The translations under genes and the position numbers were made by a program. A stretch of 64,000 bases of DNA from NCBI RefSeq assembly GCF_000488275.1, contig NZ_KI530762.1, positions 639,536 through 703,535 of the forward strand. Reading direction: 5' to 3'. The DNA is from Acinetobacter brisouii CIP 110357. GTDB lineage: Bacteria; Pseudomonadota; Gammaproteobacteria; Pseudomonadales; Moraxellaceae. The stretch's first letter is position 1. Every line of letters begins with the position of its first letter. Below, one piece after another: positions 1 through 7,993 of the stretch. Below the pieces are notes generated by a model, which saw nothing but the letters and a program-made list of their open reading frames with translations, was not told the origin of the DNA and did not search any database.

Positions 1-33
1 ATCAAATAAATTGAAAGGTAGGAAAAGTAGCCG

Positions 34-600
34 ATGGGAATGACTTCGACGCTATTTGGTATTTTGATGAATGTCGCAATTTTGCTGGTGTTCTTAAGAT
101 TCTTAATGCAATTAGCGATGGTAAATCCATATAACCCTGTAGTTTTATCTACCATTAAAGCCACTAAAATTGTAGATATTTTTAGCTCGATTTTTCCGAC
201 ATTGGCAAAAGGACGGGTCAATCTCGCTGCTTTGGTTTTGTTGGTGATGATTTATTTGTTAAAAATCGTGGGTGTGGCATATTTGTCGGGTGTTATGCCG
301 CATGGCGCAGTTCATCTGATTATTTTAACTTTTGTGACGATGATTCAGGACTTAATTACGTTTTGTCGTTATCTGATTTTTGCCACGATTATATTGGGGT
401 GGGTGGTATTATTTACTCAGTCAAACTCTCCGTATATTGAAGTTGTACAAGAACTTGCAGAGCCTTTGCTTGCGCCGTTTCGTCGCATTTTACCGAACAT
501 GGGGATGATTGACTTATCCCCAATTCTGGCATTTTTAGCATTATATATTGCTGAAGCACTTATGAATGAAGTTGCCCGAGTATTGCTCATAGGACTGTAA
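34..600 (+). CDS. YggT family integral membrane protein
   Basis: A 188-residue, very hydrophobic protein with two similar halves, each with paired membrane segments followed by a conserved P-hydrophobic-R-R-x-hydrophobic-P type stretch (for example APFRRILPNMG near residue 147). This is the duplicated YggT architecture. Members are inner-membrane proteins of poorly defined role that often sit beside proC; the window opens with ATC AAA TAA, which could be the end of such an upstream gene, but three codons cannot prove it. An AGGAAAAG stretch lies upstream of the ATG at 34; a second in-frame ATG at 40 is possible. A bidirectional terminator follows. Family assignment is secure, function is not. 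Confidence 0.85.
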   Translation: MGMTSTLFGILMNVAILLVFLRFLMQLAMVNPYNPVVLSTIKATKIVDIFSSIFPTLAKGRVNLAALVLLVMIYLLKIVGVAYLSGVMPHGAVHLIILTFVTMIQDLITFCRYLIFATIILGWVVLFTQSNSPYIEVVQELAEPLLAPFRRILPNMGMIDLSPILAFLALYIAEALMNEVARVLLIGL

Positions 601-613
601 CAACATCTAAAAT

Positions 614-643
614 AAAAAAACCAGCATGATTGCTGGTTTTTTT
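614..643. terminator. Bidirectional intrinsic terminator
   Basis: The stem AACCAGCA / TGCTGGTT with a TGAT loop is flanked by A7 on the left and T7 on the right. It can therefore end the yggT transcript on the plus strand and the MFS transporter transcript on the minus strand. Confidence 0.85.
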
Positions 644-658
644 ATTGCGTGTGATAAC

Positions 659-1975
659 TCAGACTTGGTCGTTAACATTCACATCTTTGGTTTCACGGAT
701 ACATAAAAATGCCAGCAGAGAGAGGATTGCTGCTGCAGATAAGTAATAACCTACAGTGGCTAAACCATAATTTTTTGCTAGCTCGGTGGCGATAAGTGGC
801 GCAAAAGAAGCACCCAAAATACCTGCCAAGTTAAAGGTGAGCGCTGAGCCTGTATAGCGTACTGAAATTGGAAATTGTTCGGATAACACTGTTCCAATTG
901 GGCCGTAGGTCAGCCCCATAATACTTAAGCCGATACATAAGAATATAAACACAGCAAACAGACTGCCAGAAGCAAGAAGTGGCGCAAAGAAAATTCCGAA
1001 CACCGCAGCGATTGCACAAACCAAAATAGACGTGGTTTTACGTCCAAATTTTTCAGCAAGTACCGCAGACAGAGGAATTGTTCCTGCAAAACATAGAGTC
1101 GCAACCAACTGGATTTCAAGGAACTGATTACGGGTATAGCCCAGTTCGGTCGTTCCCCATTGCAGCGCAAAAACTGTAGTGAGATAAAACACCACAAAGG
1201 TACAGATTGCAGCAATTGTACCTAAGCACAGAGACTTGAAATGTTTGGTGAAAACATCTTTTACAGGAATGTTAACTTCTTTTTGCTTGTCCAAAACCTT
1301 CTGGAAGGCAGGTGTTTCTTGTAGTTTAAGTCGAATATATAAACCTACAAACACGAGGATAGCACTAGAAACGAAAGGAATCCGCCAACCCCACTGCATG
1401 AACTCTGCATTCGACATGCAGGCGCTGAGCAGTAAAAATGCGCCTGTTGCTAAAATAAACCCGACGGGCGCACCAAGTTGAGGAAACATGCCATACCAGG
1501 CACGTTTGCCTTCAGGAGCATTCTCAGTGGCAAGTAAAACTGCACCGCTCCATTCACCACCTAGACCTAAGCCTTGGCCTAAACGGCACAGTGCCAGTAA
1601 CAATGGTGCAACTACGCCAATTTGTGCATAAGTGGGTAATAATCCGATGCTGATCGTGGAGATACCCATCGTCAGTAAGGCTGCAACCAATGTGGCTTTA
1701 CGCCCAATACGATCACCCAAATGCCCAAATAATGCTGCACCAATCGGGCGAGCAATAAATGCAATCGCAAAAGTGGCTAAAGACTGAATACGTGCAACGC
1801 TTTCGTCACCACTTGGGAAGAACAGATGTGGAAAAATAATTACTGCGGCAGTTGCATAAATATAAAAATCAAAAAATTCAATGGTCGTACCCACTAAACT
1901 GGCTAACAATACGCGAGTTTTTGAGTTTACGGGTACAGCCTGTGCTTCTGCTGTTGTAGATGTCGATGACGCCAT
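659..1975 (-). CDS. MFS transporter, metabolite:H+ symporter (MHS) type
   Basis: A 438-residue protein with about 12 membrane segments. Diagnostic features are the N-terminal TTIEFFDFYIYATAAVIIF segment, the loop 2-3 motif GHLGDRIGRKATL and the related loop 8-9 stretch AEKFGRKTTS. These match the metabolite:H+ symporter branch of the major facilitator superfamily (ShiA/ProP/KgtP-like), which import organic acids, betaines or aromatic acids. The substrate cannot be told from sequence, and no catabolic genes lie beside it. Its promoter region (1976-2104) is AT-rich and contains two near-copies of TTTTTAAAAAAATAC. It is followed by the shared terminator with yggT. Confidence 0.9.
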   Translation of the reverse strand: MASSTSTTAEAQAVPVNSKTRVLLASLVGTTIEFFDFYIYATAAVIIFPHLFFPSGDESVARIQSLATFAIAFIARPIGAALFGHLGDRIGRKATLVAALLTMGISTISIGLLPTYAQIGVVAPLLLALCRLGQGLGLGGEWSGAVLLATENAPEGKRAWYGMFPQLGAPVGFILATGAFLLLSACMSNAEFMQWGWRIPFVSSAILVFVGLYIRLKLQETPAFQKVLDKQKEVNIPVKDVFTKHFKSLCLGTIAAICTFVVFYLTTVFALQWGTTELGYTRNQFLEIQLVATLCFAGTIPLSAVLAEKFGRKTTSILVCAIAAVFGIFFAPLLASGSLFAVFIFLCIGLSIMGLTYGPIGTVLSEQFPISVRYTGSALTFNLAGILGASFAPLIATELAKNYGLATVGYYLSAAAILSLLAFLCIRETKDVNVNDQV

Positions 1976-2104
1976 AATTCAACCTTTACTTAAAAAACAG
2001 ACATGGTTAACAGCGTAATCTTTTTAAAAAAATACCTAATTTTTTAAAAAAATACGAAAGACACCACACTTTTAAGCAGGGTTACTACAACTAAAAGATG
2101 GGTG

Positions 2105-2743
2105 TTAAGAAAAAGCGTATAGATAGACTGCCAGGAAATGTGATCCTGCGCCAATCAGTACAAAAATATGCCAAATAACATGGGTATATCTTACCTTTTT
2201 TAGGGCATAAAACAATGCACCCACCGTATAGGCTAACCCGCCAGTAATCAGGAGCATTAAGCAGCCATGGGGTAAATAACGCTGCATATCATCCATCATC
2301 AACACGGCAAACCAGCCCATCAGTAAGTAGGCAATCAGTGAAACTTTATTAAAACGGTGCGCCAGGCAAAGTTTGAATACTGTACCAATGGCAGCAATAC
2401 TCCATAATGCAATCAGTAAATAATGCGCTTTTGCAGTGGGAATATTTAAATATAAAAAAGGTGTGTATGTTCCCGCAATCAGATAATAAATGGCGGTGTG
2501 ATCCAGTTTTTTATACCAGTGACGTTTAGCTGCGGTTTTCGCCCAATGGTATAGCGTTGAACATACCAACATTAAAATCAGGCTGAATGCATAAATCCAT
2601 AAACTGAACCATTTATCCATACTGAGAAAAGCGCTTTTATACAGCAATAAAGTGCTGGCGAGGATGGCAATCACTGCACCAGCCCCATGAGTTAAGACAT
2701 TAAGGTGTTCTTCTGAGGAGTCGTAGTTAGTGACATTCGACAT
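2105..2743 (-). CDS. Hemolysin III / TrhA-type 7-TM protein
   Basis: A 212-residue protein of the PAQR/HlyIII superfamily with seven predicted membrane segments. The N-terminal EEHLNVLTHGAGAV motif, the S-T-L-Y-H motif at the end of the third segment (CSTLYHW), and the C-terminal HVIWHIFVLIGAGSHF supply the histidines and acidic residues expected to hold the metal site. Bacterial members are now linked to membrane homeostasis more than to true hemolysis. The gene stands between two intergenic spaces and could be co-transcribed with the downstream MFS gene 129 bp away, but no operon is obvious. Confidence 0.88.
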   Translation of the reverse strand: MSNVTNYDSSEEHLNVLTHGAGAVIAILASTLLLYKSAFLSMDKWFSLWIYAFSLILMLVCSTLYHWAKTAAKRHWYKKLDHTAIYYLIAGTYTPFLYLNIPTAKAHYLLIALWSIAAIGTVFKLCLAHRFNKVSLIAYLLMGWFAVLMMDDMQRYLPHGCLMLLITGGLAYTVGALFYALKKVRYTHVIWHIFVLIGAGSHFLAVYLYAFS

Positions 2744-2849
2744 TATTTTAATGATAACCTGATTAAAAATACATTTGTATATTAATTCAGTTTTGCATTT
2801 AAGGTAAGAACAATTAGAATGGATTTGTAAATTTCTTTAGGTTGTGATT

Positions 2850-4064
2850 ATGTCCATACTGACTCAGCGTTCTGAACAGGAACAACAATGGCTTGCCGAG
2901 TTGCAGGCAGCTTTAACCGATCATCATTTTCAGCGTTTAGTATTGAGTCAGTACCAGGGCGAGATTGCGGAGCTTGAGAAGGTTAGTTTTCGCATCATCG
3001 AAATTCAACAGCAGCCTAAACTCTGTGCGGTTTATCAATATAAAACCCAAGACGTTACTAAAAATTATGATTTTACCGAGGCTTATAATTGCATCGCAGA
3101 ATTGCTTGCCGGCTGTAAGCAAGCCAACCTGTTTGTTGAGGGCGAAGAATTACAGCTCAAACGAACCAAAAAAAAAGTGATCCTGACGCGTAGCCAAAAG
3201 CAAAACACCACAATGACCCAGCAAGCGCATAATCGTGAGAAACAACGTTATATTTTGCAGGAACAGGCCTATTTGCAAGATTTGGGGATTACTGATCATA
3301 AAGCCCAACTTGTGCCAAGTATGGCAAGAAAGTGGAAGCAAATTAATAAGTTTATTGAAATTTTTTCCAATGCGATTGAGCAGATTACCCCAGAAGATCG
3401 GGCATTGCATGTGGTGGATTTTGGTTCGGGGAAAGGTTATCTGACCTTTGCCATGTATGACTATTTGCAGCAGCAAGGTTTACAACCCAAAATTACAGGC
3501 GTGGAACTGCGCGATAACTTGGTCGAGTTTTGTCAAAAAGTTGCAGATAAAAATCAATTTAGCCAACTGGAATTTTTTCAGGGTGATGTCCGCAGTTATC
3601 AACCTGAGCATTTAGATGTGATGATTGCATTGCATGCTTGTGATATTGCCACGGATTTTGCCATTCACTGCGGCATTCGTCTGAATGCTTCGGTGATTAT
3701 GTGTGCGCCGTGCTGTCATAAAGAGTTGCGCCCGCAACTGAAAAGTCCTGAAGTGCTGAAACCGATGCTGCATTATGGTATTCATCAGGCACAGCAGGCG
3801 GAAATGCTCACCGATACCATTCGGGCGTTGCTGCTTGAAGCCTATGGTTATGAAACTAAGGTGTTTGAGTTTGTATCTTTAGAGCATACCAGTAAAAATA
3901 AAATGATTTTGGCAGTACGCCGTAAATCGGTGAGTGTACCTGATGCTAAAATCATGGCACAGATCGAAGCGTTGAAGCAGATGTATGGCATTGGTCAGCA
4001 TAGCTTGCAGCGATTGCTGGAAAATGAATTGGTCGATCAGGATCGGGCAGGCTGCCGCTGCTAA
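2850..4064 (+). CDS. SAM-dependent methyltransferase (Methyltransf_32-like)
   Basis: About 404 residues. The class I methyltransferase motif I is clear: HVVDFGSGKGYLTFAMYDYL at about residues 187-206, followed by an acidic motif II (GVELRDNLVEF) and a later ALHACDIATD segment. A downstream MCAPCCHKEL cysteine/histidine stretch is typical of the family related to eukaryotic METTL25/TRMT13-like proteins. The long N-terminal third has no recognisable domain. I prefer the ATG at 2850, with a TTTAGG Shine-Dalgarno about 8 nt upstream, over an in-frame GTG two codons earlier. The 3' end overlaps the convergent patatin gene by 4 bp. The substrate is unknown; RNA is plausible by family. Confidence 0.8.
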   Translation: MSILTQRSEQEQQWLAELQAALTDHHFQRLVLSQYQGEIAELEKVSFRIIEIQQQPKLCAVYQYKTQDVTKNYDFTEAYNCIAELLAGCKQANLFVEGEELQLKRTKKKVILTRSQKQNTTMTQQAHNREKQRYILQEQAYLQDLGITDHKAQLVPSMARKWKQINKFIEIFSNAIEQITPEDRALHVVDFGSGKGYLTFAMYDYLQQQGLQPKITGVELRDNLVEFCQKVADKNQFSQLEFFQGDVRSYQPEHLDVMIALHACDIATDFAIHCGIRLNASVIMCAPCCHKELRPQLKSPEVLKPMLHYGIHQAQQAEMLTDTIRALLLEAYGYETKVFEFVSLEHTSKNKMILAVRRKSVSVPDAKIMAQIEALKQMYGIGQHSLQRLLENELVDQDRAGCRC

Positions 4065-4921
4065 GCTCGCAGCAACTGTTGCCAATCCTGCATGGCACGA
4101 TAACCTGCTTCAACACCGACCTGATAGCTATAACGCAGACGCTTCGGGTCTTGGCACAGACGATTTGCCATGTATTTGTGTTCGGGAGGGTTAATCTCCA
4201 GAATTTTGAGCGGTTGTGGTTTGCGTAAAAAATCGACGGACTGATTGTAGTGTTCGCCCCGTTGTTTCAGGCTTTGGGCAAAACCATGATGCTGTACGAA
4301 ACGAGAAAGTAAAGCATCCGTTTTTTGACCTTGTTTGGCATAGTGTCGAGGTCGGGTGCGAATCACCATCAAGGCATCCATTTGGTGTTGTTGTGCAGTC
4401 CATTGCACAGGTAAAGCATCGGCAACACCACCATCAAAAAATGGCTGCTGCTGTACCCAAACGGGTTGTCGTGTAATAAACGGAATAGAACTCGAGGCCC
4501 TTAAACTGTCGAGTAATGTCTCAGGTTGGGCACGCTGATAATGTGCCTGACCTGTATGTGCATGGGTCAGTACAATATAAAATTCGGGATGATTTTTGAA
4601 TAATGTCGCAAGATCTAAAGGGTTTTCTTGTTCCAGCACATCCCACATCCATTTGACATCCATCAAGTCACCACCTTTGAAAAAGCGTTTGAGCTGAATG
4701 AATTCGGGGCGTAAGGTCTGATCAAGGAAGATATCTAAGTTACGTCCTTTTTGCTGAGCGAGATAACTGGCTAAAGTGGTGGAGCCCGATGAAACGCCGA
4801 CATATAAGTGAAAAGGATTGAATTGTTCTGTCAGGAAGGCATCAACTACGCCTGTACTGAAAGCTGCTCGCATCCCGCCACCTTCCACAACTAAGGCGCT
4901 AGATTGAATAGCATGATTCAT
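4061..4921 (-). CDS. Patatin-like phospholipase (RssA/YjjU-like)
   Basis: A 286-residue patatin-fold hydrolase. The oxyanion-hole loop EGGGMRAAFSTGV is at residues 13-25, the nucleophile elbow G-V-S-S-G is at 42-46 with Ser44 as the likely catalytic serine, and the dyad aspartate is in FFDGGVADALP. No signal peptide or membrane segment is visible, so a cytosolic lipid acyl hydrolase is expected. Length and motif order fit the YjjU branch of bacterial patatins. The gene is monocistronic and convergent with the methyltransferase gene (4-bp overlap of coding ends). The physiological lipid substrate is not known. Confidence 0.88.
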   Translation of the reverse strand: MNHAIQSSALVVEGGGMRAAFSTGVVDAFLTEQFNPFHLYVGVSSGSTTLASYLAQQKGRNLDIFLDQTLRPEFIQLKRFFKGGDLMDVKWMWDVLEQENPLDLATLFKNHPEFYIVLTHAHTGQAHYQRAQPETLLDSLRASSSIPFITRQPVWVQQQPFFDGGVADALPVQWTAQQHQMDALMVIRTRPRHYAKQGQKTDALLSRFVQHHGFAQSLKQRGEHYNQSVDFLRKPQPLKILEINPPEHKYMANRLCQDPKRLRYSYQVGVEAGYRAMQDWQQLLRA

Positions 4922-5017
4922 ATCGTTTTGATCTGTTTGTTCAAAATCGTATTATGCAATAGATCGGATTTTTATGGTTTTATGAGGTGTGATATGCGGA
5001 GTCATTTTACGAAAGGG

Positions 5018-5053
5018 AAAAAACAATCTCAGGCATTTCGCCTGAGATTGTTT
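5018..5053 (-). terminator. Intrinsic terminator of the AraC-type regulator gene
   Basis: A perfect 14-bp stem (AAACAATCTCAGGC / GCCTGAGATTGTTT) with a 5-nt loop. Read on the minus strand it is followed by T6; no T-run follows on the plus strand. Confidence 0.85.
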
Positions 5054-5059
5054 AGAATT

Positions 5060-6148
5060 TTATAATGAACCGTGTAATTGGCGATATAGACCTGGGGTCA
5101 CGCCAGTCCACTTTTTGAAAGCACGGTGGAAGGTGCTGGTTTCACTAAAACCGACTTGCTGTGCGACATCTTCCAGAGTCAGACTTGGTTGTAAAAGCAA
5201 GTGAATTGCAGCATCACGACGTAATGCATCTTTGACACCTTGATAGCTTTTGCCTTCAGAAGCCAAACGACGACGCAAAGTTTGTGGTGAAAGATAAAGC
5301 ATTGAAGCAACATCATTAAGCGTTGGCATTTCTTCGCCAATATGGCTTTTCAGCACATCACGAATACGTGTGGTCAATGAGTTGATGTTTTTAAATTTCA
5401 CTAAAAGCTGTGCAGGAGCAACTTTTAAGAATTCTTCCAGTGTTTCTTCATTTTGACGAATCGGTAAATCGAGATAGTCTGCCGCAAAAGTAATTTCAGT
5501 CCGAGGAGCATCAAACTGCATCAGTGGTGCAAAGAATAATGCATCGTATTCATCTGCTTGTTCTGGACGCGGGTATTCGAAATTCACTCGTTCTAAAGAA
5601 ATGCGACGGTCAATCAACCAAGATGCCAAGCCATGCCAAATCATCAGCATGCTTTCAGTCATAAAGTGGTCTGGGTCGAGTTCACGAGGAATAAGAGGAA
5701 CTAGACGTGCTTCGTGTTTATCGCGTTCAATCGCAATAAACCAGTCATCACGAAATAAACGATAAAACTGTTCTGATAATTCAAGCGCTTGGCCTAAAGT
5801 TTTGGCATGAATGATCAGTTGGCACATCATGGCAAATGTACCCAAACGACGCGGTTCTGTGGAAAAACCAGCATGTTCGTCTTGGGTCACCATCCATAAC
5901 ATTTGAATAAAACGGGTGTACTGTTCGGGAGAAACACGGGCTTTAGGTTGTTTGAGTAATTCAGCTTCGATGCCGACATGTGAAAGGAGAGTTTCGACAT
6001 CCATGCCCAGTCTTTTCACACCAGTCAAAGCTGCATTCACGAAATGTATACTAATCGTGTCGCGGCTGACATTGATTCCTTCAATCGCTTTGATATTCAC
6101 AAATAATTGACCTAAATGAAGATAAAAAATTATTAAGGCAATTTGCAT
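5060..6148 (-). CDS. AraC family transcriptional regulator
   Basis: Up to 362 residues. The C-terminal 100 residues carry the double helix-turn-helix of AraC/XylS proteins: TLNDVASMLYLSPQTLRRRL, then LEDVAQQVGFSETSTFHRAF and the closing KWTGVTPGLYR. The N-terminal part resembles the arabinose-binding-like domain of OruR/ArgR-type regulators (residues about 40-230). The start is uncertain: the first 25 or so residues (MQIALIIFYLHLG...) are hydrophobic and atypical, and family similarity appears to begin around VSRDTISIHF. No ATG lies at that place in frame, although an out-of-frame ATG does. The effector and targets are unknown; the neighbour upstream is the divergent oprB-gcd pair. Confidence 0.82.
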   Translation of the reverse strand: MQIALIIFYLHLGQLFVNIKAIEGINVSRDTISIHFVNAALTGVKRLGMDVETLLSHVGIEAELLKQPKARVSPEQYTRFIQMLWMVTQDEHAGFSTEPRRLGTFAMMCQLIIHAKTLGQALELSEQFYRLFRDDWFIAIERDKHEARLVPLIPRELDPDHFMTESMLMIWHGLASWLIDRRISLERVNFEYPRPEQADEYDALFFAPLMQFDAPRTEITFAADYLDLPIRQNEETLEEFLKVAPAQLLVKFKNINSLTTRIRDVLKSHIGEEMPTLNDVASMLYLSPQTLRRRLASEGKSYQGVKDALRRDAAIHLLLQPSLTLEDVAQQVGFSETSTFHRAFKKWTGVTPGLYRQLHGSL

Positions 6149-6559
6149 TGTCTGTAAAGGGAAATTTATTTTAATTGCTGCAAACTGGTGCTGACATGGC
6201 GGAATATGACATTGTTTTTATCAAAAGTTGCACACTTGATGATTCGGTTTGAAATGAACGTCATGTATAAAATATTAAAAACTTGAGTATAAAAATTGGT
6301 ATTTTTTAAGCAAATGAATTTGCACTAAAATTGTGCCTAATTTTAACTTGATCATTTTTTGAAAAAATTTAAAAAATCGCAATCAAAAAATAAACAGTTG
6401 ATTTTTATTGTTCTTTAAAAATAATTAATTTTTTTAAGTATTTAAAAATAAAATATAGTTTTGTTATTTGGATTGCCTGACTGAGGTAACAAAACACTCA
6501 ACATTTATTACAAAAATAATAGTATCCTACGCGTTTCGATCAACAACATAGAGTTTTCA
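6149..6559. promoter_or_regulatory. AT-rich divergent promoter region, araC-type gene / oprB
   Basis: 411 bp without a credible coding ORF, dominated by A and T runs. It must carry the promoters of the minus-strand regulator and of oprB. No clear operator or riboswitch motif is visible. Confidence 0.5.
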
Positions 6560-7807
6560 ATGTTGCGTAGATTTGCTTTTATCTCTCAAGTATCCATGTG
6601 TTCTGTCATGGTTTCCCTTGCTGCTCAGTCACACGCGGCTGATGCATTTAGCACCGAAAGCCCATATATGTTGGGTGATTGGAATGGGCAACGGGCAGCC
6701 TTAAAGGAACAAGGATACGACTTCTCTCTTGGTTATACAGGAGAGTTGGCTAATGTGCTTGATTCAAAAAATACATCAAGCCATAGCACAGAATATTCGG
6801 GTCAAGTGAGCTTGGGTGCTCATCTGGATTTGAACAAGATCTTGGGTTGGCAAGATACTGAAGCGCAGATGACTGTGACTGAACGTCATGGGCGCAATTT
6901 GAGTAATACCTCGGATGCCTTGAATGGGCAGTTAAGCTCAGTTCAGGAAGTTTGGGGACGTGGGCAAACTTGGCGTTTAACCGATTTCTGGATCAAACGA
7001 AAATTCCTTGATCAAAAGTTAGATGTCAAAGTGGGGCGCTTTGGTGAAGCTGAGGAATTTAACAGTTTTAACTGTGATTTCCAGAACCTTGCACTTTGTG
7101 GCTCGCAAATGGGCAACTGGGCAGGTGACCAGTGGTATAACTGGCCAGTTAGCCAGTGGGCTGTCCGTGTGAAATATCAATTGCAACCTAACTTGTTTGC
7201 ACAAGTCGGGGCATTTGAAGTAAACCCTGAAAACCTTGAACGCGGTAAAGGCTTTAACCTTAGTACAGATGGTTCAAAAGGCGCATTAATTCCTGTGGAA
7301 TTGGTGTGGCAGCCAAAATTAACTGCTGCGCAGTTACCGGGTGAATACCGTTTGGGCTATTTCTATAGCACAGCAGATGCCAGCAAATTGAATTCACAAG
7401 CACAAGACATTGCCAACACTTCAGCACATAAACAAGGTGGTTGGGTGTCTGTCAAACAACAGTTAACGATGCATCAGGGTGATGTGAACCGTGGTTTGAC
7501 TGCTTGGGCGAACTTTACTTTCTTTGATGATGCAACCAATGCTGTGACCAACATGCAAAATTTTGCACTCAGTTATAACGGCTTATTTGATGCTCGTCCG
7601 CAAGATGAAATTGCAGTGGGTGTTGGACGCATTCATAAAAGTGCGCAGGGTTATAATAGTGAATATGATGCCGAATTGTACTATGGCATTCATGCAACCA
7701 ACTGGCTAACTGTGCGACCAAACATCCAGTATGTTCGTCATGTAGGTGCTTTGAAAGACGGTAACAATGCTTGGGTTGGTGGTATCAAATTCGTCACAGC
7801 TTTCTAA
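6560..7807 (+). CDS. oprB: OprB-family carbohydrate-selective porin
   Basis: A 415-residue outer-membrane porin. Residues 1-27 form a signal peptide ending SHA before ADAFSTESPYML. The body has alternating aromatic beta strands and family stretches such as LGDWNGQRAALKEQGYDFSL and the ending NAWVGGIKFVTAF with a C-terminal phenylalanine, as needed for barrel assembly. OprB porins pass glucose and other sugars. Here the gene precedes gcd on the same strand with a 186-bp gap, an order familiar in Acinetobacter, so it probably brings glucose to the periplasmic dehydrogenase. The gap contains a nested hairpin and a Fur-like box, described separately. Confidence 0.9.
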   Translation: MLRRFAFISQVSMCSVMVSLAAQSHAADAFSTESPYMLGDWNGQRAALKEQGYDFSLGYTGELANVLDSKNTSSHSTEYSGQVSLGAHLDLNKILGWQDTEAQMTVTERHGRNLSNTSDALNGQLSSVQEVWGRGQTWRLTDFWIKRKFLDQKLDVKVGRFGEAEEFNSFNCDFQNLALCGSQMGNWAGDQWYNWPVSQWAVRVKYQLQPNLFAQVGAFEVNPENLERGKGFNLSTDGSKGALIPVELVWQPKLTAAQLPGEYRLGYFYSTADASKLNSQAQDIANTSAHKQGGWVSVKQQLTMHQGDVNRGLTAWANFTFFDDATNAVTNMQNFALSYNGLFDARPQDEIAVGVGRIHKSAQGYNSEYDAELYYGIHATNWLTVRPNIQYVRHVGALKDGNNAWVGGIKFVTAF

Positions 7808-7834
7808 TCTGACAGAACGTTCAAATCCTTATTG

Positions 7835-7899
7835 CACTGCATGTGCCTAGTTTTGTGCAAAATATAAACAAAACTGGGCTTTTCTCTCACAATGCAGTG
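7835..7899 (+). terminator. Nested hairpin after oprB (terminator or processing structure)
   Basis: The outer stem CACTGCAT / ATGCAGTG (7835-7842 with 7892-7899) encloses an inner 11-bp stem GCCTAGTTTTG / CAAAACTGGGC (7845-7855 with 7869-7879). The inner stem includes one T-G wobble and is followed by TTTTCTC. The inner hairpin alone resembles a weak intrinsic terminator; the outer stem would encircle its T-run. Confidence 0.55.
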
Positions 7900-7907
7900 T
7901 GTTCTTG

Positions 7908-7926
7908 TTAAATGAAAATCATTATT
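7908..7926. promoter_or_regulatory. Fur-box-like site upstream of gcd
   Basis: TTAAATGAAAATCATTATT agrees with the classic 19-bp Fur consensus at about 14 of 19 positions by hand alignment. It sits 68-86 bp before the gcd ATG. Binding by Fur is an inference. Confidence 0.4.
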
Positions 7927-7993
7927 TCATATCAAGTAAAAGCTTAGGGCTTTTGCTTTGGTATTGATTTAACCAAAATATCGAGGTGTGTTT

